From the NCBI GenBank assembly GCA_950097015.1, contig CATNEN010000039.1:10200001-10264000 (forward strand): a stretch of DNA of 64,000 nucleotides, written 5' to 3'. How positions within the stretch are numbered: position 1 is the first letter of the stretch; each line of letters begins with the position of its first letter. The notes below the pieces were generated by a model. It was given only the letters and a program-made list of their open reading frames with translations. It had not been told where the DNA came from and did not search any database. The stretch is from Macrostomum hystrix (taxonomy: Eukaryota > Platyhelminthes > Macrostomidae). The position numbers and the translations under genes are program-made. This document shows, piece by piece, positions 1-10,251 of this stretch.

Positions 1-311
1 CGTGGTGCTACATATTCTGCACTTTAATACCGTAATTCTATCTCCGTAATGACGTTTTTATCTAGCGCATTTTATAGTCCAGTCACTTGGTTTTTGTGCT
101 TTAACTAAATTTTCTTTACTTTACATTTTTATTGCCAATATTAGCTTATAATTAATTAAATATATCCCTTATATTTGCATATAATATTGTCGGTGTAGCC
201 AAAATATGCCATAAATTGATTAACGGGCGCCAGTAACATCACACTGTCATCAGTGGTTCACCATTTTTTCGGAGTCAATCAATTTAGTAGACAACTGTAT
301 TAAAATCCAGT
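1..311. other. AT-rich sequence, no gene seen
   Basis: No open frame, RNA gene or repeat that I can support is visible here before the first minisatellite begins. Confidence 0.6.
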
Positions 312-955
312 CTTCCGCTCTCATTGTCCACCTTTCCGCCCCCACTTTCTTGTCTTCCGCCCTAATTGTCTACCTTTCCGCCCCCACTTTCTTGTCTTCC
401 GCCCTAATTGTCCACCTTTCCGCCCTCATTGTCCACCTTTCCGCCCCCACTTTCTTGTCTTCCGCCCTAATTGTCCACCTTTCCGCCCTCATTGTCCACC
501 TTTCCGCCCCCACTTTCTTGTCTTCCGCCCTAATTGTCCACCTTTCCGCCCTCATTGTCCACCTTTCCGCCCCCACTTTCTTGTCTTCCGCCCTAATTGT
601 CCACCTTTCCGCCCCCACTTTCTTGTCTTCCGCCCTAATTGTCCACCTTTCCGCCCCCACTTTCTTGTCTTCCGCCCTAATTGTCCACCTTTCCGCCCCC
701 ACTTTCTTGTCTTCCGCCCTAATTGTCCACCTTTCCGCCCCCCCACTTTCTTGTCTTCCGCCCTAATTGTCCACCTTTCCGCCCCCCCACTTTCTTGTCT
801 TCCGCCCTAATTGTCCACCTTTCCGCCCCCACTTTCTTGTCTTCCGCCCTAATTGTCCACCTTTCCGCCCTTATTGTCCACCTTTCCGCCCTCATTGTCC
901 ACTTTCTGCTCCCACTTTCTTGTCTTCTCCCCTCATTGTCCATTTTTCCGCCCCC
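312..955. repeat. 42-bp minisatellite with 22-bp sub-insert
   Basis: The basic unit is about 42 bp, built on CCGCCCTAATTGTCCACC and CCCCCACTTTCTTGTCTTCC. The first copies carry an extra 22-bp CCGCCCTCATTGTCCACC segment, giving a 64-bp higher-order unit. Pyrimidine-rich on the plus strand. It lies about 470 bp upstream of the cathepsin C start. Long open frames through it are products of the repetition. Confidence 0.9.
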
Positions 956-963
956 GCTATTTC

Positions 964-1205
964 TGTCTTATTTATTCTTCCGCCCCACTCTATATTCTTC
1001 CGCCCCCTTCTATATTCTTCCGCCCCCTTCTATATTCTTCCGCCCCCTTCTATATTCTTCCGCCCCCTTCTATATTCTTCCGCCCCCTTCTATATTCTTC
1101 CGCCCCCTTCTATATTCTTCCGCCCCTTCTATATTCTTCCGCCCCCTTCTATATTCTTCCGCCCCTTCTATATTCTTTCGCCCAATCTATATTCTTCCGC
1201 CCCCA
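964..1205. repeat. 20-bp minisatellite
   Basis: About 12 copies of a 20-bp unit, TATTCTTCCGCCCCCTTCTA. It follows the preceding array after only a few bases and shares its CCGCCCC core, so the two may have a common origin. Confidence 0.9.
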
Positions 1206-1422
1206 TTTTATATTTTCCGCCCCTACACAATCCGTCTTCCGCCCCAGTACTATTCCGCTCCACTATGTCAGATGACTAGGTAGAGACGGATAATTTATTA
1301 CGAGTTATGTCGTTTTTAGAACATTGAAAGCAGCTTCCGTGCTTTTAGAGAAAGTTATGCAGAGAGAGTGAGATTTCCTATTACCTGTTTATAATTTGCA
1401 GCAATTACCAGTTCGCACAGCA

Positions 1423-4273
1423 ATGCGCCTGCTGTATTTGACATTGGGCCTGGCTCTATTAGCTTGCCTGTGCCGTGCCGACACTCCGGCCAACTGCAGC
1501 TACTCCGACGCCCTTGGCACCTGGCGAATCGTTGAAACCGAGCGCTACGGAGGTAATAGCGGTATCTCGTGCGGCGGACAGGTCCAGTACAAATACAGCC
1601 TCAATGTCACTCTGCAATACCCGGACCAGGCTGTTGACAGCTTTGGCAATGTGGGATTCTGGACACTTATCTATAACCAGGTGAGTAGCTACTCAGGACT
1701 TCACTTCCGTGCTTATTATACCAATTATACCTTCTCCCAGATCACAAACACCGACCCCATCTTCCCCAGATCCCCAACACCGACCCCCATCTTCTCCCAG
1801 ATCCCCAACACCGACCCCCATCTTCTCCCAGATCCCCAACACCGACCCCCATCTTCTCCCAGATCCCCAACACCGACCCCCATCTTCTCCCAGATCCCCA
1901 ACACCGACCCCCATCTTCTCCCAGATCCCCAGCACCGACCCCCATCTTCTCCCAGATCCCCAACACCGACCCCATCTTTTCCCACATCTCCAACACCTCA
2001 TTATCCCAAAACACCAATCAAAGCAATATTTCCGGTTATAAAAGTTAATATTTGATGTTATACTCAGATCTCTAAAATCGCGATTCTCCCTCATTCCATC
2101 CCAGGGATTCGAGGTGCGCATCGCCGGTCGCAAGTATTTCGGCTTCTTCCAGTGGCGCCAATCCGGCCCGTCGGTTGTGTCGCTGTGCAACTCGCTCTAT
2201 TCTAACAGCACCTCGCACGACCTGCTCGGCCGCAACTGGGCCTGCTTCACAGCCAACAAGCTGGCCAACCAGCAGCTGGCTGAGACAGACTCGCTCGGCT
2301 ACGAGCCTTCGATCCGCGTATCCAGCGTCACGCCTCTGTCTGGCCGGGCCGAGCAAACCGGCGTTCTCTACCAGCCCAATGCCGCCTACCTGAGCCAGGT
2401 GAACGCCGCTGCCGGCGGACTCTGGCTGGCCGGGGATTATCCTGAGTACCAGCTGAGCAGCCTGGCCGATCTTGTCCGGCGGGCCGGCGGCCGACTGTCG
2501 CGCATCTCCGGCCAACGGCCCCGGCCGGCCCAGCCCACTGACAGCCAGAAGATGCTGGCCAGCCTGCTGCCTGATAGCTGGGATTGGAGACAGGTGGGTC
2601 TGCCGCTGTATCCACCAGACACCTGCGTCTCTACAGCCATCTTCCCCTTTCTCCCGTGCCATCCTCCACTGCCATCTTCCCGCTATCCCCCTCCTACATC
2701 CCCTGCCATCTATCCCTATTCCCCTCCCACATCCCCTGCTATCTATCCCTATTCCCCTCCCACATCCCCTGCCATCTCCCCCTATTCCCCTCCCACATCC
2801 CTTCCATCTTCCCCTTCTCTCCCGTGTCATCATCCCATTCCCCCTATCTTCTGTCCATCTTCCCTGCCATTTTCCCTCTATCTTCCTCCCATCTCCCATC
2901 TGCAGTCTTCCAGACCCCTCCTGTCATCTTCCCTATATTTCCCCTGCCATTTTCACTTGTCAGCCCTGTCACCAGTTGAACCCGCACCTCCCAGGTAAAC
3001 GGCCAGAGCTTCGTGTCGCCAGTCCGCAATCAGGCCAGCTGCGGCAGCTGCTATTCTTTCTCGTCAACCGGCATGCTGGAGGCCAGGCTAAAGATTCTAA
3101 CTCGCAACACGGTCAATTATACCCTTAGCGAACAGGACGTGGTCGAATGCTCGCCATATTCTCAGGGCTGCGACGGCGGCTTTCCCTACCTGGTGGCCGG
3201 CAAATACGCCGAAGACTACGGCCTGGCACTGGAGGAGTGCAATCCGTATAGGGGCCAGGATGGCGTCTGCCGTACCAAGCAGCCCTGCAAGCGACTGTTC
3301 GCCACCAATTATCAGTATGTTGGCGGCTACTATGGCGCGTAAGTGATGGATGCGTTGACTGTTGGCCTAAACTAAATCTTAGATTAGAACACCTATTCTA
3401 GGAATCTCTAATTAGAACACCTATTCTAGGAATCTCTAATTAGAACACCTATTCTAGGAATATCTAATTAGAACACCTATTCTAGGAATTTCTAATTAAA
3501 ACACCTATTCTAGGAATCTCTAATTAGAACACCTTTTCTATGAATCTCTAATTAAAACACCTATTCTAGGAATCTCTAATTAGAACACCTATTCTAGGAA
3601 TCTCTAATTAAAACACCTATTCTAGGAATCTCTAATTAGAACACCTATTCTAGGAATCTCTTATTAGAACACCTATTCTAGGAATCTCTTATTAGAACAC
3701 CTATTCTAGGAATCTCTTATTAGAACACCTATTCTAGGAATCTCTAATTAGAACACCTATTCTAGGAATCTCTAATTAGAACACCTATTCTAGGAATCTC
3801 TTATTAGAACACCTATTCTAGGAATCTCTTATTAAAACACCTATTCTAGGAATCTCTTATTAGAACACCTATTCTAGGAATCTCTTATTAAAACACCTAT
3901 TCCAGGAATCTGTAATTAGAAAACCTGTTCCAACCTTCCCTCCAGCTGCTCCGAGGAAGCCATGCGCATCGCCCTGGTGAATCACGGACCGCTGAGCGTC
4001 TCCTTTGAGGTGTACGACGACTTCTTGCACTACAAGAGCGGCATCTACCGGCACACCGGCCTGCGCGACAAGTTCAACCCGTTCGAGGTGACGAATCACG
4101 CGGTGCTTCTAGTCGGCTACGGCGTCGACTCGGCCACCGGCGTCAAGTACTGGACGGTGAAGAACAGCTGGGGCACCAGCTGGGGCGAGCAGGGCTTTTT
4201 CCGTATTTTTCGCGGAGCTGACGAGTGCGCCATCGAGTCACTGGCTGTGGAGTCCTTCCCAATGATGCCTTAA
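1423..4273 (+). CDS. CTSC: Cathepsin C (dipeptidyl peptidase I) precursor, complete
   Basis: Lysosomal papain-family (C1A) cysteine protease that removes dipeptides from N-termini. I join four exons, 1423-1680, 2105-2593, 2995-3338 and 3946-4273, all with GT-AG introns and matching phases, giving 472 residues; human cathepsin C is about 463. A signal peptide begins [13 protein letters not shown], and an N-terminal exclusion domain follows. The mature enzyme starts near DWRQ. Catalytic Cys is about residue 268 ([10 protein letters not shown]), His about 415 ([11 protein letters not shown]) and Asn about 437 ([10 protein letters not shown]). The C-terminal stretch DECAIES is typical of the family. 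The ATG at 1423 is the first one after a strong acceptor (TTTGCAG, ending 1401), which may be a trans-splice site with a 21-base leader. Introns 1-3 each contain a minisatellite. The family assignment is very secure. Confidence 0.96.
1735..1990. repeat. 31-bp minisatellite in cathepsin C intron 1
   Basis: About eight copies of a 31-bp unit containing CAGATCCCCAACACCGACCC. The array begins about 55 bases after the exon 1 donor. Confidence 0.9.
2690..2815. repeat. 33-bp minisatellite in cathepsin C intron 2
   Basis: About four copies of a 33-bp pyrimidine-rich unit containing ATCCCCTGCCATCTATCCC. Related CCATCTTCCC-rich sequence fills the rest of the intron. Confidence 0.85.
3385..3925. repeat. 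28-bp minisatellite in cathepsin C intron 3
   Basis: About 19 copies of a 28-bp unit containing ATTAGAACACCTATTCTAGG. The array ends about 20 bases before the exon 4 acceptor, so it makes up most of the intron. Confidence 0.93.
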
Positions 4274-4335
4274 CTGGCCTGCGTGGCAGACAATTCTTTT
4301 TTTAAACCTCCCTGACCTACCTAAATTTTTGTTCA

Positions 4336-4665
4336 CTTCCCTTACCTACCCTTTTGTCTACTCCAGTTACATAGCTTTTTGTCCACTACCTTACCTACTT
4401 TTTTGTCTACTACCCAACCTACTCTTTTGTCTACTCCACAACCTAACATTTGTCTACTCCCTAACCTACCATTTGTCTACTTCCCAACCTACCCTTTGTC
4501 TACTTCCCAACCTACCCTTTGTCTACTTCTCAACTAACCTTTTTGTCTACTCCACTTACCTTTTTGTCCACTCCCTTACCTACCTTTTTATCTACTACCC
4601 AACCCACCATTTGTCTACTTCCCAACCTACAATTTGTCTACTTTCTAACCTACCCTTTGTCTACT
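4336..4665. repeat. Degenerate ~20-bp repeat in cathepsin C 3' region
   Basis: Diverged copies of CTACCCAACCTACCATTTGT spaced at about 20 bp. It starts 60 bp after the stop codon, so it could be transcribed in the 3' UTR. Confidence 0.8.
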
Positions 4666-4679
4666 TCAGATAGCCACAG

Positions 4680-5320
4680 ACAGAACTACGTGAGCACTAC
4701 TTGTTGATTTTTTAATCAGTAAACTAATTTAAAACTAACTCACTAAACTAATTGTAATACTCGCAGTAGTGTTAAACGTTCAAGTATATTTTTCAATGCT
4801 ACTGTGAGTTAATAATTTAATCTGAACAAATTTAGTAATAAAACTTTTCTTTCCAGAAACAGAGCGAATATTTTAATAGTTTTCTGCTTTCTACTTTTGA
4901 TTGTTAATCAACTTTAGATTTTTGATTCTTGGAGCCTGTATTATTCAACCCTAATTGTGCTATTTTACTTTTAGTAGCAAGATCGCATTATCGTTGAATT
5001 TTCAAAAATTCTTGCACAAAAAGATAGGATTTTACTATTGTAAATCTGTTAATGCTTCTTTCATAGACTTACAATAGTGAAATAAGTACAGTGATTACTT
5101 CTGTTGATTACTATTACTGTCATGCGAATATGTTTGTGTTTTTTACCTTGGCTTCCTAATTTTTGTATCTCTTTTCTACCCAAGATGCACGCCGGTGACA
5201 AGGCCAAATAAATACTTATTTAAAGCCGAGATTATCTTCTTTATTCAAATAGAAAATTCGAATTTGATTACTCTATAAATAAATGACGCAGGCTGTTTTT
5301 ACTTTGTTGTCTTTTAACCT
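4680..5320. other. AT-rich spacer downstream of cathepsin C
   Basis: No gene is convincing here. A short GC-richer island at about 5185-5212 follows a polypyrimidine tract and AAG, and contains a nine-codon open stretch ending in TAA that overlaps an AATAAA. It could be a terminal UTR exon, but this is weak. Confidence 0.4.
4837..4842 (+). promoter_or_regulatory. Candidate polyadenylation signal (AATAAA) for cathepsin C
   Basis: Canonical AATAAA about 560 bases past the stop codon. A second one is at 5207-5212. Which is used cannot be told from sequence alone. Confidence 0.4.
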
Positions 5321-5321
5321 C

Positions 5322-7618
5322 GAAGTCTGTCTGTCTGACTGTCTGCCTGTCTGTCTGTCTATCTGTCTGACTGTCTGCCTGTCTGTCTGTCTATCTGACT
5401 GCCTGTCTGTCTGACTGTCTGCCTGTCTGTCTGTCTATCTGACTGCCTGTCTGTCTGCCTGTCTGTCTGTCTGTCTGTCTGTCTGACTGCCTGTCTGTCT
5501 GACTGTCTGTCTGCCTGTCTGACTGTTTGTCTGACTGTCTGCCTGTCTGTCTGCCTGTCTGTCTGCCTGTCTGTCTGCCTGTCTGTCTGCCTGTCTGTCT
5601 GCCTGTCTGTCTGCCTGTCTGACTGCCTGTCTGTCTGCCTGTCTGACTGTCTGTCTGTCTGTCTGTCTATCTGACTGCCTGTCTGTCTGCCTGTCTGTCT
5701 GTCTGTCTGACTGACTGCCTGTCTGTCTGACTGTCTGTCTGCCTGTCTGACTGTCTGCCTGTCTGACTGTTTGTCTGACTGTCTGCCTGTCTGTCTGCCT
5801 GTCTGACTGTTTGTCTGACTGTCTGCCTGTCTGTCTGCCTGTCTGTCTGCCTGTCTGTCTGCCTGTCTGTCTGCCTGTCTGTCTGCCTGTCTGTCTGCCT
5901 GTCTGACTGCCTGTCTGTCTGCCTGTCTGACTGTCTGTCTGTCTGTCTGTCTATCTGACTGCCTGTCTGTCTGCCTGTCTGTCTGTCTGTCTGACTGACT
6001 GCCTGTCTGTCTGACTGTCTGTCTGCCTGTCTGACTGTCTGCCTGTCTGACTGTTTGTCTGACTGTCTGCCTGTCTGTCTGCCTGTCTGTCTGCCTGTCT
6101 GACTGTCTGTCTGTCTGTCTGTCTATCTGACTGCCTGTCTGTCTGCCTGTCTGTCTGTCTGTCTGACTGACTGCCTGTCTGTCTGACTGTCTGTCTGCCT
6201 GTCTGACTGTCTGCCTGTCTGACTGTCTGCCTGTCCGTCTGCCTGTCTGTCTGCCTGTCTGTCTGTCTGCCTGTCTGTCTGCCTGTCTGTCTGCCTGTCT
6301 GTCTGCCTGTCTGACTGCCTGCCTGTCTGACTGTCTGTCTGTCTGTCTGTCTATCTGACTGCCTGTCTGTCTGCCTGTCTGTCTGTCTGTCTGACTGACT
6401 GCCTGTCTGTCTGACTGTCTGTCTGCCTGTCTGACTGTCTGCCTGTCTGACTGTTTGTCTGACTGTCTGCCTGTCTGTCTGCCTGTCTGACTGCCTGTCT
6501 GTCTGCCTGTCTGACTGTCTGTCTGTCTGTCTGTCTATCTGACTGCCTGTCTGTCTGCCTGTCTGTCTGTCTGTCTGACTGACTGCCTGTCTGTCTGACT
6601 GTCTGTCTGCCTGTCTGACTGTCTGCCTGTCTGACTGTTTGTCTGACTGTCTGCCTGTCTGTCTGCCTGTCTGTCTGCCTGTCTGTCTGCCTGTCTGTCT
6701 GCCTGTCTGTCTGCCTGTCTGTCTGTCTGACTGTCTGCCTGTCTATCTGTCTATCTGACTGCCTGTCTGTCTGTCTGCCTGTCTGTCTGTCTGTCTGTCT
6801 GACTGCCTGTCTGTCTGACTGTCTGTCTGCCTGTCTGACTGTCTGCCTGTCTGACTGTTTGTCTGACTGTCTGCCTGTCTGTCTGCCTGTCTGTCTGTCT
6901 GTCTGTCTGCCTGTCTGTCTGCCTGTCTGTCTGCCTGTCTGACTGTCTGTCTGCCTGTCTGTCTGCCTGCCTGTCTGTCTGCCTGTCTGTCTGTCTGCCT
7001 GTCTGTCTGTCTTATTGTCTGTCTGACTGTCTGCCTGTCTGTCTGTCTGCCTGTCTTTCTGTCTGTCTGTCTGTCTGTCTTATTGTCTGCCTGTCTTTCT
7101 GTCTGTCTGTCTGTCTGTCTTATTGTCTGTCTGTCTGCCTGTCTGTCTGCCTGCCTGTCTGTCTGTCTGTCTGTCTGATTGTCTGCCTGTCTGTCTGTCT
7201 GACTGCCTGTCTGTCTGTCTGTCTGTCTGCCTGTCTGTCTGTTTGTCTGTCTGACTGTCTGCCTGTCTGTCTGTCTGACTGCCTGTCTGTCTGTCTGTCT
7301 GTCTGCCTGTCTGTCTGTCTGCCTGTCTGTCTTTCTGCCTGTCTGTCTGCCTGTCTGTCTGTCTGCCATTTGTCTTTCTGCCTGTCTGTCTGCCTGTCTG
7401 TCTGTCTGTCTGTCTGTCTGCCTGTCTGTCTGTCTGCCTGTCTGTCTGCCTGTCTGTCTGTCTGCCTGTCTATCTGTCTGTCTGTCTGTCTGTCTGTCTG
7501 CCTGTCTGTCTGTCTGCCTGTCTGTCTTTCTGCCTGTCTGTCTGCCTGTCTGTCTGTCTGTCTGCCTGTCTGTCTGTCTGCCATTTGTCTTTCTGCCTGT
7601 CTGTCTGCCTGTCTGTCC
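5322..7618. repeat. 2.3-kb TCTG/GCCTG microsatellite with higher-order blocks
   Basis: An almost unbroken run of the tetranucleotide CTGT and its variants (CTGC, CTGA, CTAT, CTTT). Variants recur in long similar blocks: the marker GACTGTTTGTCTGACTG appears near 5521, 5765, 5803, 6049, 6449, 6633 and 6853. The array therefore grew partly by duplicating segments of about 180-400 bp. The minus strand reads as (CAGA)n and stays open for hundreds of codons (DRQT repeats), which is a period artefact. Confidence 0.97.
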
Positions 7619-7905
7619 ACGCCGTATCCAACGACAACAAAATAGTCCCAAGACCACAGAGACCCATCTTTTTATTTTTAGGGCCGCGTTCTTTTGTGCG
7701 CGAGAAAACATCTGCGATGCTCATGGAGTCAGGAATCGAACCTGCGATAATACAGACATTAATAGCTCACCTGATGAAGATTTCTGCTTTTTATCAGCAA
7801 AACCCCATAGCAGGAGTTTAATGAAAGAGCTTGATAATATTCAAAGACATTGGTGCGCATTTTAGTGAGTTTGGCAGAATTCCAGTCCATGGACTGAACA
7901 GCTAA
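7619..7905 (-). mobile_element. tRNA-like SINE fragment abutting the microsatellite
   Basis: On the minus strand, positions about 7753-7730 read CGCAGGTTCGATTCCTGA, a good B-box/T-arm sequence. The sequence continues directly into the (CAGA)n array, as a SINE 3' tail might. On its other side, 7883-7896 carries the palindrome CAGTCCATGGACTG, which also flanks the tRNA-like element near 55.8 kb. No folded tRNA is complete, so this is a degenerate SINE relic at best. Confidence 0.45.
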
Positions 7906-8930
7906 AGACTGTACATGTACATAGCGTATATAAATAGGTGTTATTCTATCTTTATACTCGTATATACTCGTATCTCTTGTTTGTTCGCGTGTTTATGTTA
8001 TAGTTATGGCCATAAAGTACTTTAATCGTATTAACTTTGCTTACCGGAGCTTGATAAAATAAGAGACACAGAAAATATGAAATCGCAAATTTGTATAAAA
8101 ATCAACACCGAAACGCAGGTCGACCTAATTTAAGGTAAAAAGTTGTTTCACCTCCGACCAGTCCAATAGTTTTGCTTTATATTTGCTTCTGCGATGCCCA
8201 AACCTGACAGACAGCTAACAATTTTAGGTCTTGCTGACCTAGGGGGTATAGATATTGTCCGCTTTACCTGTCTGTAATTAATTCATCGTTTACTTTAGTT
8301 ATGCCATCCCCCGGTGCAGCAACAAAGCAATCTGGGCAGGTAGATGATTTTAAGGTTTACAAATCAATCAACTAAGATATGAAAATATCAACGACGCTTA
8401 GCTTCGATGCGAAATATTTTTTTCCAAATATTTTTTGTTTCAAATCAATGAACTAGCAACAACAATTGTTAAAATGGATGGAGCATTGGCGAGGCAAAAA
8501 TGGCGGTGGAAAATTGTGAATATTATTTCAAATCAGCACAGTTTCTAAGAAAGAAATCAATATTTGGTCGCAAGAAAAAAATGGATATAATCTGCGGCGA
8601 TTAGGAAAAAAAACCTGGCGAAATGAATGGGAGTGAAAAATGTATGCAAGAAAGAGCAACGAACAGGTGTGTGCGCGTGGTCTTTGTTCCAACCCGACAT
8701 AAGCACAGCCAATGAGATACACTTAGCAAATAGATATCAGATGAGCAAAATAAAGTTGAGCGATAAGAAAGCAAATGCAATATTTGTCTAACGTGAACAC
8801 AAACTGAAAGGAACAGTGAAACTGAGAATTAAGAAGAAACACTCCTGTTGCTTTTTTTGTTCGCATTTTTCGATTCTGAATGATTTATTTCTATACGAAC
8901 TTCTCTATCGAGCTCACAGCTGATGCTGAC
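7906..8930. other. Non-coding spacer / intron sequence
   Basis: AT-rich. Small open frames are present but none has a family resemblance or good splice context. It is probably intron of the Q/H-rich gene, whose exon ends at 8935 with a GTAAGT donor. Confidence 0.5.
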
Positions 8931-8934
8931 TTAC

Positions 8935-10212
8935 CGTGGTCTCAAACTGGTGCGGCTGCTGATGCTGACTGACCGCAGCCGGCGATGCGCTAGCCACAGC
9001 CAGTGAAGGCATGCTGCCCCACGACTTCATGCAGAAGGCCGGGCTGCCCGCAACTGGCAAATAGACGGCGGTTGCCGGAGCGGCGGTATTGCTGTACATC
9101 ACGGGCTGAAATCTTGCCATGGGCAGCGCAGCTGCGTACTGCTGATGTTGATAGTACTGATACTGCTGCTGCTGTTCATGCTGCTGCTGCTGCTGCTGCT
9201 GATGCTTCAGGTGCTGATGCTGCTGCTGCTGTTCATGCTGCTGCTGCTGCTGCTGCTGATGCTTCAGGTGCTGATGCTGCTGCCACAAGTTGGCCTGCCG
9301 CTGCGACTGGACCCTGTACATTGCGAATCGCGGATAAGCATTCGTTGCGGCGTTAGCAGCGGCGGCGGCGGCAGCTGCAGCCGCGGCTGCCGCTTGAGCT
9401 GCGCCGCCAGCCGGGTCCGCCTGCTGCGGCGGCCAGCAGGGCACGGCGGCGGTGACCGCAGGTCCAGTCGATGAGACTGTGCTGACAGGCAGCGCTGCCT
9501 GATGCTGGGGCAGTTGGCCTTCGCCAGGAGTCGCAATATAGCACTCGGCCATCGCAGTTTCAATAGATTGCGACGACATGTCGGCCATGGAGGCGACGGC
9601 AACGGCGGTGACTGACGAGTCGTCGCAGGCGACGCCACTGTCATCTGCAGCGGCTGTCGGCGTGGCTCCACTTGTTGTTGCTGTCGTTGGTGTAGTATGA
9701 AAACTGCCGATATGCTGCTGCTGCTGCTGCTGCTGGCACAGGCTGGGGTCAGTCGGGTGGCGCTGTCTTGGGTGATCGGCCGACTCGCACGCCTGATCAT
9801 CCGATGCAGTAGGGCTGCCTCCAGGACCGTGCTGATAGTCTTCGTAGACATTCGCGCACACCGGAGTTGAAAAGGAAGTGCTATAGTGCATCTGCTGCTG
9901 CTGCTGCTGATGCTGCAAATGGGCTTGATAATGCCCATAGCTCACTGGCTGCTGTTGGTGATAATGAAAGTGCTGCGGCTGCATTAGAAACTGATGCGAC
10001 GGATAATAGCCCGGCATATAGAAGCCATGCGGCTGCTGCTGCTGCTGCTGCGGCTGAGCCAGGTGCTGCTGATTTGAGGGAGCGCATCCGCCGCTTATAC
10101 TGTATCCAACAGCGGGTGGCATCTGGAGTGGAGTTACATGCGACAGCGAAGTTTGCGCATAGTAACCACTATTCGAAGCATTCGGGTGCTGATAAGGAGT
10201 GGCTGCTGACCA

Positions 10213-10251
<39 letters not shown>

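Noticed and set aside
6743-7711. 322-codon minus-strand frame of DRQT repeats
   Set aside because: It is the (CAGA)n microsatellite read in frame; it has no start context, no unique sequence and no splice support.
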